From an uncultured Bacteroidota bacterium (GTDB taxonomy: Bacteria; Bacteroidota; Bacteroidia; Bacteroidales; F082): a stretch of DNA of 64,000 nt. The position numbers were made by a program, and so were the translations under genes. The DNA lies in the NCBI GenBank assembly GCA_903891085.1, contig CAITDJ010000104.1, forward strand, positions 79,148 through 143,147, in the 5' to 3' direction. This document shows positions 25,944 to 34,144 of the stretch, in pieces (the stretch's first letter is position 1; every line of letters starts with the position of its first letter). The notes below the pieces were generated by a model. That model was not told where the DNA came from. It searched no databases and saw only the letters and a list, made by a program, of their open reading frames with translations.

Positions 25944-27461
25944 TCATGGATTAATTGAGGATAAAATTTGTTCAACAATCTCTCGATTGTTCGATAGACG
26001 CGGCACCTTGTTTTGACCACCTAATTTACCTTTGATTTTTAACCAATTATAAAAAGTTCCGGATTCGAGTGTTCTGATTATGGGTGACCTCAGAATCATA
26101 TTACGATAACGTTTGGCCTCGTAGTCAGAATTGAGGGATTTTAGCGCATTGTCTAATGTTTCAGCAAAATACTCAATATTTTGTGGAGGTTGATCAAACT
26201 CAATCAGCCATTCATGGGCACCTGATTCTTTGCCGGATAAGTAAAGCGGAGCCGCGGTATAATCGATAATATTAACATGACATTTACTACAGGCGATGGC
26301 AAGGGCTTTTTCAGCATTGTCGATAATCAGTTCTTCACCGAAAGCATTGATAAAGTTTTTTGTTCGACCGGTGATTTTAATTCTGTAAGGATTTATAGAT
26401 GTAAATTTCACTGTATCACCAATCAGATAGCGCCACAGTCCGGCATTGGTGGTAATGACGAGGGCATAATTGTGGTTTAGTTCAACCTGTTCGAGCTGAA
26501 TCGCTTTCGGGTGTTCATCGTTCAAATTTTCAGCCGGAATAAACTCATAGAAGATTCCATAATCAAGCATGAGCAATAATTCGGTTGAGTTTTTTTGATC
26601 CTGAATTCCGAAAAAGCCTTCCGATGCATTGTATGTTTCCATATAATTCATACCATGGGAAGGAATAAGTTGTTTGAATTGTTCACGGTACGGATCAAAA
26701 TTAACGCCGCCATGAAAGAAAACTTCGAGATTTGGCCATACATCTGTGAGATTCGACTCGCCTGTAAGTTCCAATACCTTTTTAATCAACAACATTGTCC
26801 ATGATGGTACCCCTGAAATACTTGTTACATCGTGTTGCATTGTTTCACGTGCCATCATGTCAATCTTTGCTTCCCATTCATCCATCAGGGCGATGGAAAG
26901 ATTGGGTGTTTTCAAAAACTGCGCCCAAAAAGGCAGGTTTTGAATAATGATGGCTGACAAATCACCATCATAATAGGAATCGTTGTTAATCTCGCTGATG
27001 TTATGACTTCCTCCCATCACCAGCCCTTTACCATCGAATATCATCGATTCCGGATTGTTATGAATGTAAAGGCTGAGCATATCTTTGCCTCCCTTGAAAT
27101 GACATTCATCTAAGGCCGAATTGCTTACAGGTATAAATTTACTTTTGCTTGAGGTTGTTCCTGATGATTTGGCAAACCATTTGATCTCTTCGGGCCACAA
27201 TATATTTTGTTCACCTTGTCGCAAACGATCAATATATGGTTTCAGATCCTCATAAGTGCTTATTGGGACTCTTTCGTTGTATTGATCGACATTTCGAATG
27301 CTTTTGTAATCAAATTCTTTTCCCCATTCGGTCATTTTCCCCAAATTAATTAGTCGTCTAAACCATTCATCCTGAACGTCATGAGGGTATTTTATAAATA
27401 ACTCAATTTGATGAATTCTTTTATTCATCAACCATGAAACCAATGTGTTGAATATTGCCAT
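25944..27461 (-). CDS. GH3-type (auxin-responsive family) acyl-acid amido synthetase
   Basis: A 505-residue member of the GH3 branch of the acyl-adenylate-forming superfamily, best known in plants for joining jasmonate or auxin to amino acids. Visible landmarks: WFAKSSGTTSSKSKFIP (the ATP-binding P-loop-like motif), GGVNFDPY, YNASEGFFGIQD, GLWRYLIGDTVKF and ITGRTKNFINAFGEELI. Bacterial members are common in Bacteroidota but their substrate is not known to me. It lies 88 bp after lptG and may belong to the tgt-lptG transcript. Confidence 0.87.
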   Translation of the reverse strand: MAIFNTLVSWLMNKRIHQIELFIKYPHDVQDEWFRRLINLGKMTEWGKEFDYKSIRNVDQYNERVPISTYEDLKPYIDRLRQGEQNILWPEEIKWFAKSSGTTSSKSKFIPVSNSALDECHFKGGKDMLSLYIHNNPESMIFDGKGLVMGGSHNISEINNDSYYDGDLSAIIIQNLPFWAQFLKTPNLSIALMDEWEAKIDMMARETMQHDVTSISGVPSWTMLLIKKVLELTGESNLTDVWPNLEVFFHGGVNFDPYREQFKQLIPSHGMNYMETYNASEGFFGIQDQKNSTELLLMLDYGIFYEFIPAENLNDEHPKAIQLEQVELNHNYALVITTNAGLWRYLIGDTVKFTSINPYRIKITGRTKNFINAFGEELIIDNAEKALAIACSKCHVNIIDYTAAPLYLSGKESGAHEWLIEFDQPPQNIEYFAETLDNALKSLNSDYEAKRYRNMILRSPIIRTLESGTFYNWLKIKGKLGGQNKVPRLSNNREIVEQILSSINP

Positions 27462-27549
27462 AAACTTAGATGATACGGTTATCGAAACAACAAATTTACA
27501 AAATGTATGTGTTTCGGTCGAAGAAATATTACGGAATTTCCCTCTTGAT

Positions 27550-28626
27550 TTATTTGGGGGCTTTTATAATAAGGTACACTCCAAGTATGCTGAAGATTAT
27601 ATTCGGCAACCACGCAGCAATAGCAGGATGCAGATTGCCATACGTTGCAAATACTGTCGAAATTTGCATGAACATGATATACGAAAAGGTAATGGCAATC
27701 CCAAGGCCAAGATGCATCCCGATACCACCACGGACTTTTCGGCTTGCCAATGCCACACCAATAAAAGTCAGAACGATTATGGCAACGGGTGAAGCCAATC
27801 GTTTGTGCATTTCAACTTCATAACTGGTAACACTGGCACTCCCTTTCAAATATTCGCTCCTGATATGCTCGCGTAATTCCCACAAATTCATCACCTCAAA
27901 GTCCTCTTTTATTTTATATAAATCAGTTGGCTTCAGGTTTATAACTGTATCAATTTCTTTTCCTCTGACGAGGGACTCATGTAAACTATCAATATTTCGT
28001 TCAACATAATTGATGATTTTCCATTTACTGATGGTAGAGTCGTATTCAATCCGTTCGGCATTTAGTTTATAGGTAAGTTGTTGTTTATCAAATTTTTCAA
28101 GTGTAAATTTGTATCCGGTATTAACTTTGTTGTTGAATGATTCAACATAAACAAATACACCTTTTTCAATTTGAAGGTGTAGGTTTTTTCCTTTGTCCTT
28201 TACAAGGTTACCCATATATTTGTTTTTAAAATCACGGCGGATCTCGTTTGTGCGGGGAATAAGAAAATTACCGAGATAGAAAGAAACAATCCCTAATAGT
28301 ATGGCTGCCATGAGATATGGTCTAAGCATACGAAGAAAGCTTACACCACTGCTTAAAATAGCAATAATTTCGGTATTTCCTGCCATCTTCGAAGTGAAGA
28401 AAATAACGGAAATGAAAGTAAAAAGATAAACAAACAGATTGATGAAGTAAGGGATAAAATTGATGTAATAATCAACGATAATCGATTTAAGCGGTGCATT
28501 TCCTTTCAAAAAATCTTCGATATTCTCCGAAATATCGAAGATGATAACAATGATTATCAGCAGCGAAATTGCATAAACAAAAGTTCCGATGAACTTTTTA
28601 AAGATGTACCAATCAATTATTTTCAT
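27550..28626 (-). CDS. lptG: LPS export permease, LptF/LptG family
   Basis: A 358-residue inner-membrane permease of the YjgP/YjgQ type, the partner of LptB. The N-terminus (IIDWYIFKKFIGTFVYA) opens the first of six membrane helices: about 12-33, 55-77 and 100-120, and three more after residue 270; a periplasmic beta-jellyroll lies between. HKRLASPVAIIVLTFIGVALASRKVRGGIG is a typical coupling-helix region. It follows tgt by ~65 bp, a pairing common in Bacteroidota. LptF and LptG cannot be told apart with certainty; I favour LptG by context. Confidence 0.82.
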   Translation of the reverse strand: MKIIDWYIFKKFIGTFVYAISLLIIIVIIFDISENIEDFLKGNAPLKSIIVDYYINFIPYFINLFVYLFTFISVIFFTSKMAGNTEIIAILSSGVSFLRMLRPYLMAAILLGIVSFYLGNFLIPRTNEIRRDFKNKYMGNLVKDKGKNLHLQIEKGVFVYVESFNNKVNTGYKFTLEKFDKQQLTYKLNAERIEYDSTISKWKIINYVERNIDSLHESLVRGKEIDTVINLKPTDLYKIKEDFEVMNLWELREHIRSEYLKGSASVTSYEVEMHKRLASPVAIIVLTFIGVALASRKVRGGIGMHLGLGIAITFSYIMFMQISTVFATYGNLHPAIAAWLPNIIFSILGVYLIIKAPK

Positions 28627-28691
28627 TTCGCTGTATCAACTGTAAATCTTGACATTTTATTGTTTGTTACTCCATTACCTGTATATTGTAA

Positions 28692-29822
28692 TTACCTTCG
28701 GTTCATCAGTTTTGGAACCATCAAATCTTTCCATGCACTAAAATCACCATGAATAATATGTTCCCTTGCTTCTTTAACTAACCAAAGGTAAAATCCCAGG
28801 TTGTGCACACTTGCTATCATGCTGCCAAGCATTTCTTTTGCTGAGAAAAGGTGGCGCAGATATGCCTTGGAATACTGTGAATCAACAAATACAGGACCAT
28901 CTTCATCTATCTGACTGAAATCGTCTTTCCACTTTTCGTTTTTGATATTAATGATGCCCGAACTCGTAAAAAGCATTCCGTTGCGGCCATTTCTTGTTGG
29001 CATCACACAATCGAACATATCAATTCCCAAGGCGATACTTTCCAGAATATTGGCTGGCGTTCCTACTCCCATCAGGTATCTTGGTTTATCCTGTGGTAAA
29101 ATATTACAAACCAATGCTGTCATTTCATACATCATTTCATGGGGTTCTCCAACCGACAATCCTCCGATTGCATTTCCATCAGCGCCTTTCGAAGCCACAT
29201 ATTCGGCCGATTTTATCCGAAGATCACGAAAAGTACTTCCCTGTACAATAGGAAACAACGATTGTTGATAACCATAAAGCGGAGGCACTGTTTTCAGATG
29301 ATCAAAACAGCGGTCTAACCAATGATTTGTCATTTCAAGAGATTTTTCAGCGTATTGATAATCACAAGGATAGGGTGTGCATTCATCAAAAGCCATGATG
29401 ATGTCGGCGCCGATCGAACGTTGAATCTCCATCACCCGTTCGGGTGTAAATTTGTGTCTCGAACCATCGATATGCGATTGAAAAGTAACGCCTTCTTCGG
29501 TAAGTTTTCGGCGGGCACTCAACGAATACACCTGATAACCTCCGCTGTCAGTTAAAATTGGTTTGTCCCAGCCGTTGAATTGGTGCAAACCACCGGCTTT
29601 CTCCAGAATGTCGATACCCGGACGAAGATAAAGATGATAGGTGTTTCCAAGAATTATCTGGGCTTTTATGTCGTCTTTTAATTCGCGCTGATGAACTGCT
29701 TTTACGGTACCGGCCGTCCCAACCGGCATAAAAATAGGAGTTTCTATTTCACCATGTTCTGTTGTTAGTTTTCCGGCACGTGCCGAAGATTTGGCATCAC
29801 GACCAACTAATTTAAAATCCAT
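28692..29822 (-). CDS. tgt: Queuine tRNA-ribosyltransferase
   Basis: Exchanges guanine-34 of tRNA for preQ1. TPIFMPVGTAGTVKAV, LTDSGGYQVYSL, the nucleophile region FDECTPYPCDY, GGLSVGEPHEMMYE, YLMGVGTP and FDCVMPTRNGRNG are all present. One point: the C-terminal zinc site normally has C-x-C-x2-C before a His; here the segment reads VFVDSQYSKAYLRHLFSAKE, with the cysteines replaced (VDSQYS), so the zinc ligands appear lost while HLFSAKE remains. I choose the ATG at 29822 over a GTG six bases upstream. Divergent from the GT2 gene; first of a tgt-lptG run. Confidence 0.92.
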   Translation of the reverse strand: MDFKLVGRDAKSSARAGKLTTEHGEIETPIFMPVGTAGTVKAVHQRELKDDIKAQIILGNTYHLYLRPGIDILEKAGGLHQFNGWDKPILTDSGGYQVYSLSARRKLTEEGVTFQSHIDGSRHKFTPERVMEIQRSIGADIIMAFDECTPYPCDYQYAEKSLEMTNHWLDRCFDHLKTVPPLYGYQQSLFPIVQGSTFRDLRIKSAEYVASKGADGNAIGGLSVGEPHEMMYEMTALVCNILPQDKPRYLMGVGTPANILESIALGIDMFDCVMPTRNGRNGMLFTSSGIINIKNEKWKDDFSQIDEDGPVFVDSQYSKAYLRHLFSAKEMLGSMIASVHNLGFYLWLVKEAREHIIHGDFSAWKDLMVPKLMNRR

Positions 29823-29838
29823 CCACACAAAATTTCAG

Positions 29839-29846
29839 CAAAGATA
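29839..29846 (-). promoter_or_regulatory. -7 box (TATCTTTG) for tgt
   Basis: Minus-strand TATCTTTG, 16 bp before the tgt ATG. It lies 4 bp from the edge of a perfect inverted repeat. Confidence 0.5.
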
Positions 29847-29850
29847 GGGA

Positions 29851-29871
29851 TTATCCAATAAGATTGGATAA
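29851..29871. promoter_or_regulatory. Perfect inverted repeat between divergent tgt and GT2 promoters
   Basis: Arms TTATCCAAT (29851-29859) and ATTGGATAA (29863-29871) with a 3-bp spacer. The right arm overlaps the plus-strand TAAATTTG box at 29869-29876 and the left arm is next to the minus-strand box, so a protein bound here would cover both promoters. Confidence 0.55.
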
Positions 29872-29876
29872 ATTTG
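29869..29876 (+). promoter_or_regulatory. -7 box (TAAATTTG) for the GT2-sigma pair
   Basis: TAAATTTG fits TAnnTTTG, 22 bp before the TTG start of the GT2 gene. Confidence 0.5.
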
Positions 29877-29898
29877 CCCTACCAAAAACGATAACACC

Positions 29899-31035
29899 TT
29901 GCTCGAAAATTATATTAAACTATTGACTTATATTGTTTTAGGTATTGCCGGATCAAGCTTGTTGATTCAAATGGTATACTATTGGGTTGTCTTTTCGCGG
30001 GTAGCCTTCTTCAGAAGTAAGAAAGGAACATTAAATCACGATAACTTTCCACCCGTTTCTATTGTTATCAGTGCCAGAAATGAATATCTGAATCTGGAAC
30101 GCAACCTTCCTTTATTGTTTTCTCAGGATTATCCTGATTTTGAGGTTGTTGTGGTGAATGATTGTTCTGATGACGGCTCAGAGGAGATGTTGACAGATAT
30201 GGCCCGTAAAGAGCCAAAATTAAAATTGGTACATATAAGGCAAAGCCTGAATTTTTTTCAGGGAAAGAAATTTCCCCTGAGTATCGGAATAAAGTCAGCC
30301 AAAAGCGAATTTTTGCTTCTTACAGATGCTGATTGTGCTCCCACAAGCAACCAATGGATTCGTTCGATGGTTTCAACGTATCATGAAAAGACCGAAATCG
30401 TGTTGGGCTATGGACCTTACCAGAAAAAAGCGGGTCTGCTAAATCTTCTTATCCGTTTCGATACCTTGCATATTGGTATGCAATATCTCTCCTATGCATT
30501 GGCAGGTGCTCCTTATATGGGTGTTGGACGGAATCTGTCATACAGGAAATCACTGTTTTTGAAAAACAAAGGTTTCACTTCGCATTATAATATTTCATCG
30601 GGTGATGATGATCTTTTTGTAGCAAAAGTGGCTAAAAAGAAAAACACAAGAATCGTAATTCATGAAGATTCACGAACTTATTCGGTGCCCTCAAAAAATA
30701 TTGCATCCTGGATATGGCAGAAACGCCGTCATTTGTCAACCGGCAAGTATTATAGTGTTGGTATGAAATTCAGGTTAGGGCTCTATAATCTGGTGCAGTT
30801 TACTTTTTACGCTGCCTGTGCAGGATTGTTTTTCCTGCCCATCCATTTCGTTTTCCCTACGGCAATGCTTGGCTTTCGACTGATTAATCAGTATATTATA
30901 TTTGGGGCAAGCTCAAAAAGACTTGGCGAGAAAAGCCTTTGGCTGATCGCCCCTTTTGCCGAGTTGTTTTTCATGTTTTTTAATCCGATCATTGTTTTTT
31001 CCAATATTTTTTCCAAATCAGTGCGATGGAAGTAA
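29899..31035 (+). CDS. Membrane-anchored family 2 glycosyltransferase
   Basis: A 378-residue GT2 enzyme. An N-terminal membrane helix (IVLGIAGSSLLIQMVYYWVV) precedes the GT-A domain: PPVSIVISARNEYLNLE, VVVVNDCSDDGSEE, the metal-binding LLTDADCAP, and SSGDDDLFVAKVA followed by WIWQKRRHLSTGKYY (the Q/R-x-x-R-W-like region). Two or three helices end the chain. Acceptor and donor are unknown. The start appears to be TTG at 29899, since the first ATG in frame would cut the first helix. Its last codons overlap the ATG of the sigma factor gene by 10 bp. Confidence 0.85.
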   Translation: MLENYIKLLTYIVLGIAGSSLLIQMVYYWVVFSRVAFFRSKKGTLNHDNFPPVSIVISARNEYLNLERNLPLLFSQDYPDFEVVVVNDCSDDGSEEMLTDMARKEPKLKLVHIRQSLNFFQGKKFPLSIGIKSAKSEFLLLTDADCAPTSNQWIRSMVSTYHEKTEIVLGYGPYQKKAGLLNLLIRFDTLHIGMQYLSYALAGAPYMGVGRNLSYRKSLFLKNKGFTSHYNISSGDDDLFVAKVAKKKNTRIVIHEDSRTYSVPSKNIASWIWQKRRHLSTGKYYSVGMKFRLGLYNLVQFTFYAACAGLFFLPIHFVFPTAMLGFRLINQYIIFGASSKRLGEKSLWLIAPFAELFFMFFNPIIVFSNIFSKSVRWK

Positions 31036-31634
31036 ACGAGCGCCTTTCGGAGAAAGGTCAGCGTGATTTTCGCCTGATTCAGCGGGCACTGAAGGAATCT
31101 GATCAACGGGCATATGCCGAATTATTGCTTAATTATCGTGATTCGATTTATTTCCTGATGCTGAAAATGACAAATAATGCCATCGATGCTGAGGATTTAA
31201 CCATCGAAGCATTTGGTAAAGCGTTTAAAAAACTTGATCAATATACCTCCGATTATGCGTTCAGCACCTGGTTGTTCAGAATAGCTGCCAACAATTGTAT
31301 TGATTTTATCCGGCACAAACGGAAAGATGCACTGAATCAAAGTTCTGATATTGATATTGATTTCTCCTCAAGTTTTGCCCGTAGGACTGCTTCAACAAAC
31401 CTTGATCCGGAAGAAAATATCATCAACGATCAGAAAATTAAGATGATGCGTCAAATTGTTGACAAATTAAAGCCCCACTACAGACAACTAATTGTGCTGA
31501 GATATTTTGAGGAATTAAGTTATGAGGAGATTTCAGTGCAGTTGCAATTACCATTGGGTACAGTGAAAGCGCAATTGTTCCGGGCCCGTGATTTGTTATT
31601 TCAGGTATTAAAAAACAGTAAGGAAAATATTTAG
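31026..31634 (+). CDS. ECF-type RNA polymerase sigma factor
   Basis: A 202-residue sigma-70 family protein with regions 2 and 4 only. Region 2 is seen in DAEDLTIEAFGKAFKKLDQY and FSTWLFRIAANNCIDFIRHKRKD; region 4 in LRYFEELSYEEISVQLQLPLGTVKAQLFRARDLL. It overlaps the GT2 gene by 10 bp, so the two are translated together. No anti-sigma gene follows, unlike the FecI/FecR pairs of Bacteroidota; the trigger is unknown. Confidence 0.92.
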   Translation: MEVNERLSEKGQRDFRLIQRALKESDQRAYAELLLNYRDSIYFLMLKMTNNAIDAEDLTIEAFGKAFKKLDQYTSDYAFSTWLFRIAANNCIDFIRHKRKDALNQSSDIDIDFSSSFARRTASTNLDPEENIINDQKIKMMRQIVDKLKPHYRQLIVLRYFEELSYEEISVQLQLPLGTVKAQLFRARDLLFQVLKNSKENI

Positions 31635-31746
31635 ACCAATCCAACAATAGTACTGACCTTTCATTTATTAATGTGGCAAATTTCCTGTTTCAAACCGGAG
31701 GTTATTAATTGGACAAGTTTCAATAGGAACCGGTCAATCCGGGTAT

Positions 31747-31768
31747 AAGTAACAAGCACGGGTTACTT
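31747..31768 (+). terminator. Possible hairpin after the sigma factor gene
   Basis: Arms AAGTAAC and GTTACTT with an 8-nt loop, followed by TTTTAAC. The stem is short and AT-rich and the T-run is weak, so this is only a candidate. Confidence 0.3.
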
Positions 31769-31825
31769 TTAACAATATGCATTAAATTCTTTTTATAATT
31801 GTTCGTCCTGCGCATTTGAAGCCCT

Positions 31826-31855
31826 TTTGCTGTTAATTAAATATCAGTAAATTTG
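31826..31855 (+). promoter_or_regulatory. Promoter of the WbpE-like gene and LPS operon
   Basis: TTTG at 31826-31829, an 18-bp spacer, and TAAATTTG at 31848-31855: a near-ideal Bacteroidota promoter, 23 bp before the ATG. Confidence 0.75.
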
Positions 31856-31878
31856 CCAAAAAAATACAAAGAATAGAT

Positions 31879-33006
31879 ATGAAACAAGTTCCAATGGTTG
31901 ACCTCGTTGGTCAATACAACAAAATTAAACCTGAAGTGGACGCTGCCATAGCAGAAGTATTGAGCAACGCTTCATTTATAAATGGCCCGGCAGTTAGAAT
32001 ATTCCAGGCTGATCTCGAAAAATATCTGGGTGTGAAGCATGTGATTCCATGTGCAAATGGGACTGATGCCTTACAGGTTGCCATGATGGCACTCAATCTT
32101 CAACCCGGCGATGAGGTGATTACAACCTCTTTTACATTTATTGCCACAGCAGAAGTGATTGCATTACTGCATCTTACACCGGTGTTGGTTGATGTGTTGC
32201 CCGACACCTATAATATTGATCCTGCAGCGATTGAGCGTGCCATTACGTCAAAAACCAAAGCCATTGTCCCTGTTCATCTTTTCGGACAATGTTCGGATAT
32301 GGATGCTGTGATGAAAATCGCAAAAGAGCATAATCTATTTGTCATTGAGGACAATGCTCAAGCGATTGGTGCTGATTACTATTCAAAAGACGGATCGGTA
32401 AAAAAGGCAGGGACTATTGGTCATATTGGTTGCACCTCGTTTTTTCCATCTAAAAACTTAGGTTGCTATGGTGATGGTGGTGCTATTTTCACCAATGATG
32501 ATGCCCTCGCTGCCCAGATGCGTGTTGTTGTAAATCATGGCATGGTAGTCCGTTATTATCATGATTATGTTGGTGTTAACTCCCGTCTGGATAGTATTCA
32601 GGCAGCTGTTTTGGATATCAAACTGAAACACCTGGATGAATATGCTGAAGCACGCAGGTTTGCAGCAAATTTCTATAATAATGCTTTCGCAGCCTGTCGT
32701 AAACTAACAACGCCAAAGACAGCCTCATTCACAAACCATGTTTTTCATCAATATACGCTCGTTACCGATGGAATTGATCGTCAGAAACTGATGGATTACC
32801 TGCAGTCAAAAGGCATTTCAAGTGCCATTTATTATCCGGTGGGACTTCATGAACAAAAGGCCTACTTAGATCCACGATACAAAAGTGGTGATTTTCCAGT
32901 CACTGAATTTTTATGTAAAACAGTTTTTTCATTGCCGATTCACACTGAATTTGATGTAGAAACATTGCAATATGTAGTTGATTCAGTATTGGAATTTGTT
33001 AAGTGA
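31879..33006 (+). CDS. DegT/DnrJ/EryC1 sugar aminotransferase, WbpE-like
   Basis: A 375-residue PLP-dependent enzyme adding an amino group to a nucleotide-linked keto-sugar. The PLP lysine is in FFPSKNLGCYGDGGAIFT; other signatures are MVDLVGQYNKIKPEV, GTDALQVAMMALNLQPGDEVI, TFIATAEVIALL and IEDNAQAIGADY. Together with the acetyltransferase two genes on, the best guess is the WbpE step (UDP-3-keto-GlcNAcA to the 3-amino sugar). No WbpA or WbpB gene lies in the window. Its TGA stop is inside the first repeat unit of the four-helix-bundle cassette. Confidence 0.9.
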   Translation: MKQVPMVDLVGQYNKIKPEVDAAIAEVLSNASFINGPAVRIFQADLEKYLGVKHVIPCANGTDALQVAMMALNLQPGDEVITTSFTFIATAEVIALLHLTPVLVDVLPDTYNIDPAAIERAITSKTKAIVPVHLFGQCSDMDAVMKIAKEHNLFVIEDNAQAIGADYYSKDGSVKKAGTIGHIGCTSFFPSKNLGCYGDGGAIFTNDDALAAQMRVVVNHGMVVRYYHDYVGVNSRLDSIQAAVLDIKLKHLDEYAEARRFAANFYNNAFAACRKLTTPKTASFTNHVFHQYTLVTDGIDRQKLMDYLQSKGISSAIYYPVGLHEQKAYLDPRYKSGDFPVTEFLCKTVFSLPIHTEFDVETLQYVVDSVLEFVK

Positions 33007-33050
33007 GCTAAAGTTCGGAGTGAACTAAAGTGATCTAAAGTTCGGAGTGA
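33001..33050 (+). repeat. Left inverted arm of the four-helix-bundle cassette
   Basis: Contains AAGTGAGCTA (33001-33010), GAGTGAACTA (33019-33028) and AAGTGATCTA (33029-33038), with two AAGTTCGGAG-type interruptions. AAGTGAGCTA is the exact reverse complement of the right-arm unit TAGCTCACTT. It begins on the last sense codon of the upstream gene. Confidence 0.8.
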
Positions 33051-33081
33051 AAGGGAGTTTTATCCTAAAATAAAACATAAT

Positions 33082-33441
33082 ATGGACAATAAGGAATTTA
33101 GTAAAGAATTGGAAATTCGAACTAGAAGATTTGCAATTCAAATCATTAAATTATCTGCTTCAATACCGTATTCAATTGAGAGTAAGGTAATTAAAAATCA
33201 GATTACAAAATCGGGAACAAGTATTGGGGCAAATTACAGAGAAGCAAACAGAGCTCGTAGCAAAGCTGATTTCAGCAGCAGAATTGGAATTTGTGAGAGC
33301 GAGTCAAGTGAAACTGTTTATTGGATTGAACTTCTTGAAGAATTAGATTGGATTCCGCTTATCAATATTGAACCAGTACTGAAGGAAGCAAATGAACTCC
33401 TCGCTATTTTTTCTACAATCGGTAAAACCTTAAAACAATAG
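33082..33441 (+). CDS. Four-helix-bundle protein (23S rRNA intervening-sequence protein family)
   Basis: A 119-residue protein of the family first met inside 23S rRNA intervening sequences of Leptospira and others. Key stretches: IRTRRFAIQIIKLSASIP, IKNQITKSGTSIGANYREANRARSKADF (the GTSIGANYREA core) and ESESSETVYWIELL. It should fold as a small all-helical bundle that forms pentamers in known structures; its function is unknown. Here it is not in an rRNA but between two LPS genes, flanked by inverted 10-bp repeat arrays. A decayed relative is at 21910-21957. RNA binding has been suggested for the family. Confidence 0.9.
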   Translation: MDNKEFSKELEIRTRRFAIQIIKLSASIPYSIESKVIKNQITKSGTSIGANYREANRARSKADFSSRIGICESESSETVYWIELLEELDWIPLINIEPVLKEANELLAIFSTIGKTLKQ

Positions 33442-33460
33442 TTTGTTCTTTTATTAACTT

Positions 33461-33500
33461 TAGTTCACTTTAGCTCACTTTAGTTCACTTTAGCTCACTT
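33461..33500 (+). repeat. Right arm: four 10-bp tandem repeats
   Basis: Four contiguous units TAGTTCACTT, TAGCTCACTT, TAGTTCACTT, TAGCTCACTT, i.e. one unit per helical turn. Inverted with respect to the left arm at 33001-33050. The next gene's ATG is 16 bp further on. Confidence 0.9.
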
Positions 33501-33515
33501 TTAAAACATCATTTT

Positions 33516-34097
33516 ATGAATAACAATCAATTATACTTCGCTCACGAAACAGCCGTTATCGACGAAAGATGCAATATTGGTGAAGGAACAAAAATCTGGC
33601 ATTTTTCGCATATCATGTCAAATTGTGTGATAGGTGAACGATGTAATATCGGACAAAACGTTGTTGTTTCCCCCGGGGTGGTTCTTGGAAAAAATGTCAA
33701 GATTCAGAACAATGTTTCTATTTATACCGGCGTTATTTGTGAGGATGATGTATTTCTTGGTCCATCAATGGTTTTTACCAATGTTATCAATCCCCGAAGT
33801 GCTGTTAACCGTAAAAGTGAATATGCGCGTACGCTTGTTAAAAAAGGAGCCTCCATCGGTGCAAATGCCACAATTGTGTGCGGACATGACATTGGTGAGT
33901 ATGCTTTCATTGGTGCAGGTGCCGTGGTTACGAAAGAAGTACCGGCATACGCCTTGGTTGTTGGAAATCCGGCCAGACAGATCGGATGGATGAGCGAGTT
34001 TGGTCAACGATTGCATTTTGATGAAAATGGTATTGCAATTTGCGAAGAAAGCAAGGAAAAATACATTTTCAAAGATAATATTGTAAGAAAGTTGTAA
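33516..34097 (+). CDS. Hexapeptide-repeat N-acetyltransferase, WbpD-like
   Basis: A 193-residue left-handed beta-helix acyltransferase. Hexapeptide repeats run from about residue 10 (ETAVIDERCNIGEGTKIW) through GERCNIGQNVVVSPGVV and GASIGANATIVCGHDIGEYAFIGAGAVV, ending YALVVGNPARQIGW. FVFTN-type NVINPRSAVNRKSEY is characteristic of the WbpD subgroup, which acetylates the 3-amino group of UDP-2-acetamido-3-amino-GlcA. It pairs with the aminotransferase, from which it is separated only by the four-helix-bundle cassette. Confidence 0.88.
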   Translation: MNNNQLYFAHETAVIDERCNIGEGTKIWHFSHIMSNCVIGERCNIGQNVVVSPGVVLGKNVKIQNNVSIYTGVICEDDVFLGPSMVFTNVINPRSAVNRKSEYARTLVKKGASIGANATIVCGHDIGEYAFIGAGAVVTKEVPAYALVVGNPARQIGWMSEFGQRLHFDENGIAICEESKEKYIFKDNIVRKL

Positions 34098-34100
34098 TTA

Positions 34101-34128
34101 TTGCAGGCCAAATAATTGTATATCTTTG
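34101..34128 (+). promoter_or_regulatory. Promoter of galE
   Basis: TTG at 34101-34103, 17-bp spacer, TATCTTTG at 34121-34128, 16 bp before the galE ATG. A promoter inside the LPS cluster. Confidence 0.65.
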
Positions 34129-34144
34129 AATTAAATAAACGACT

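Noticed and set aside
27445..27823. Plus-strand frames opposite the lptG and GH3-type genes
   Set aside because: They are antisense shadows of well-supported minus-strand genes.
33461..33500. CRISPR-like array
   Set aside because: Contiguous 10-bp units with no spacers, and an inverted counterpart on the other side of the gene.
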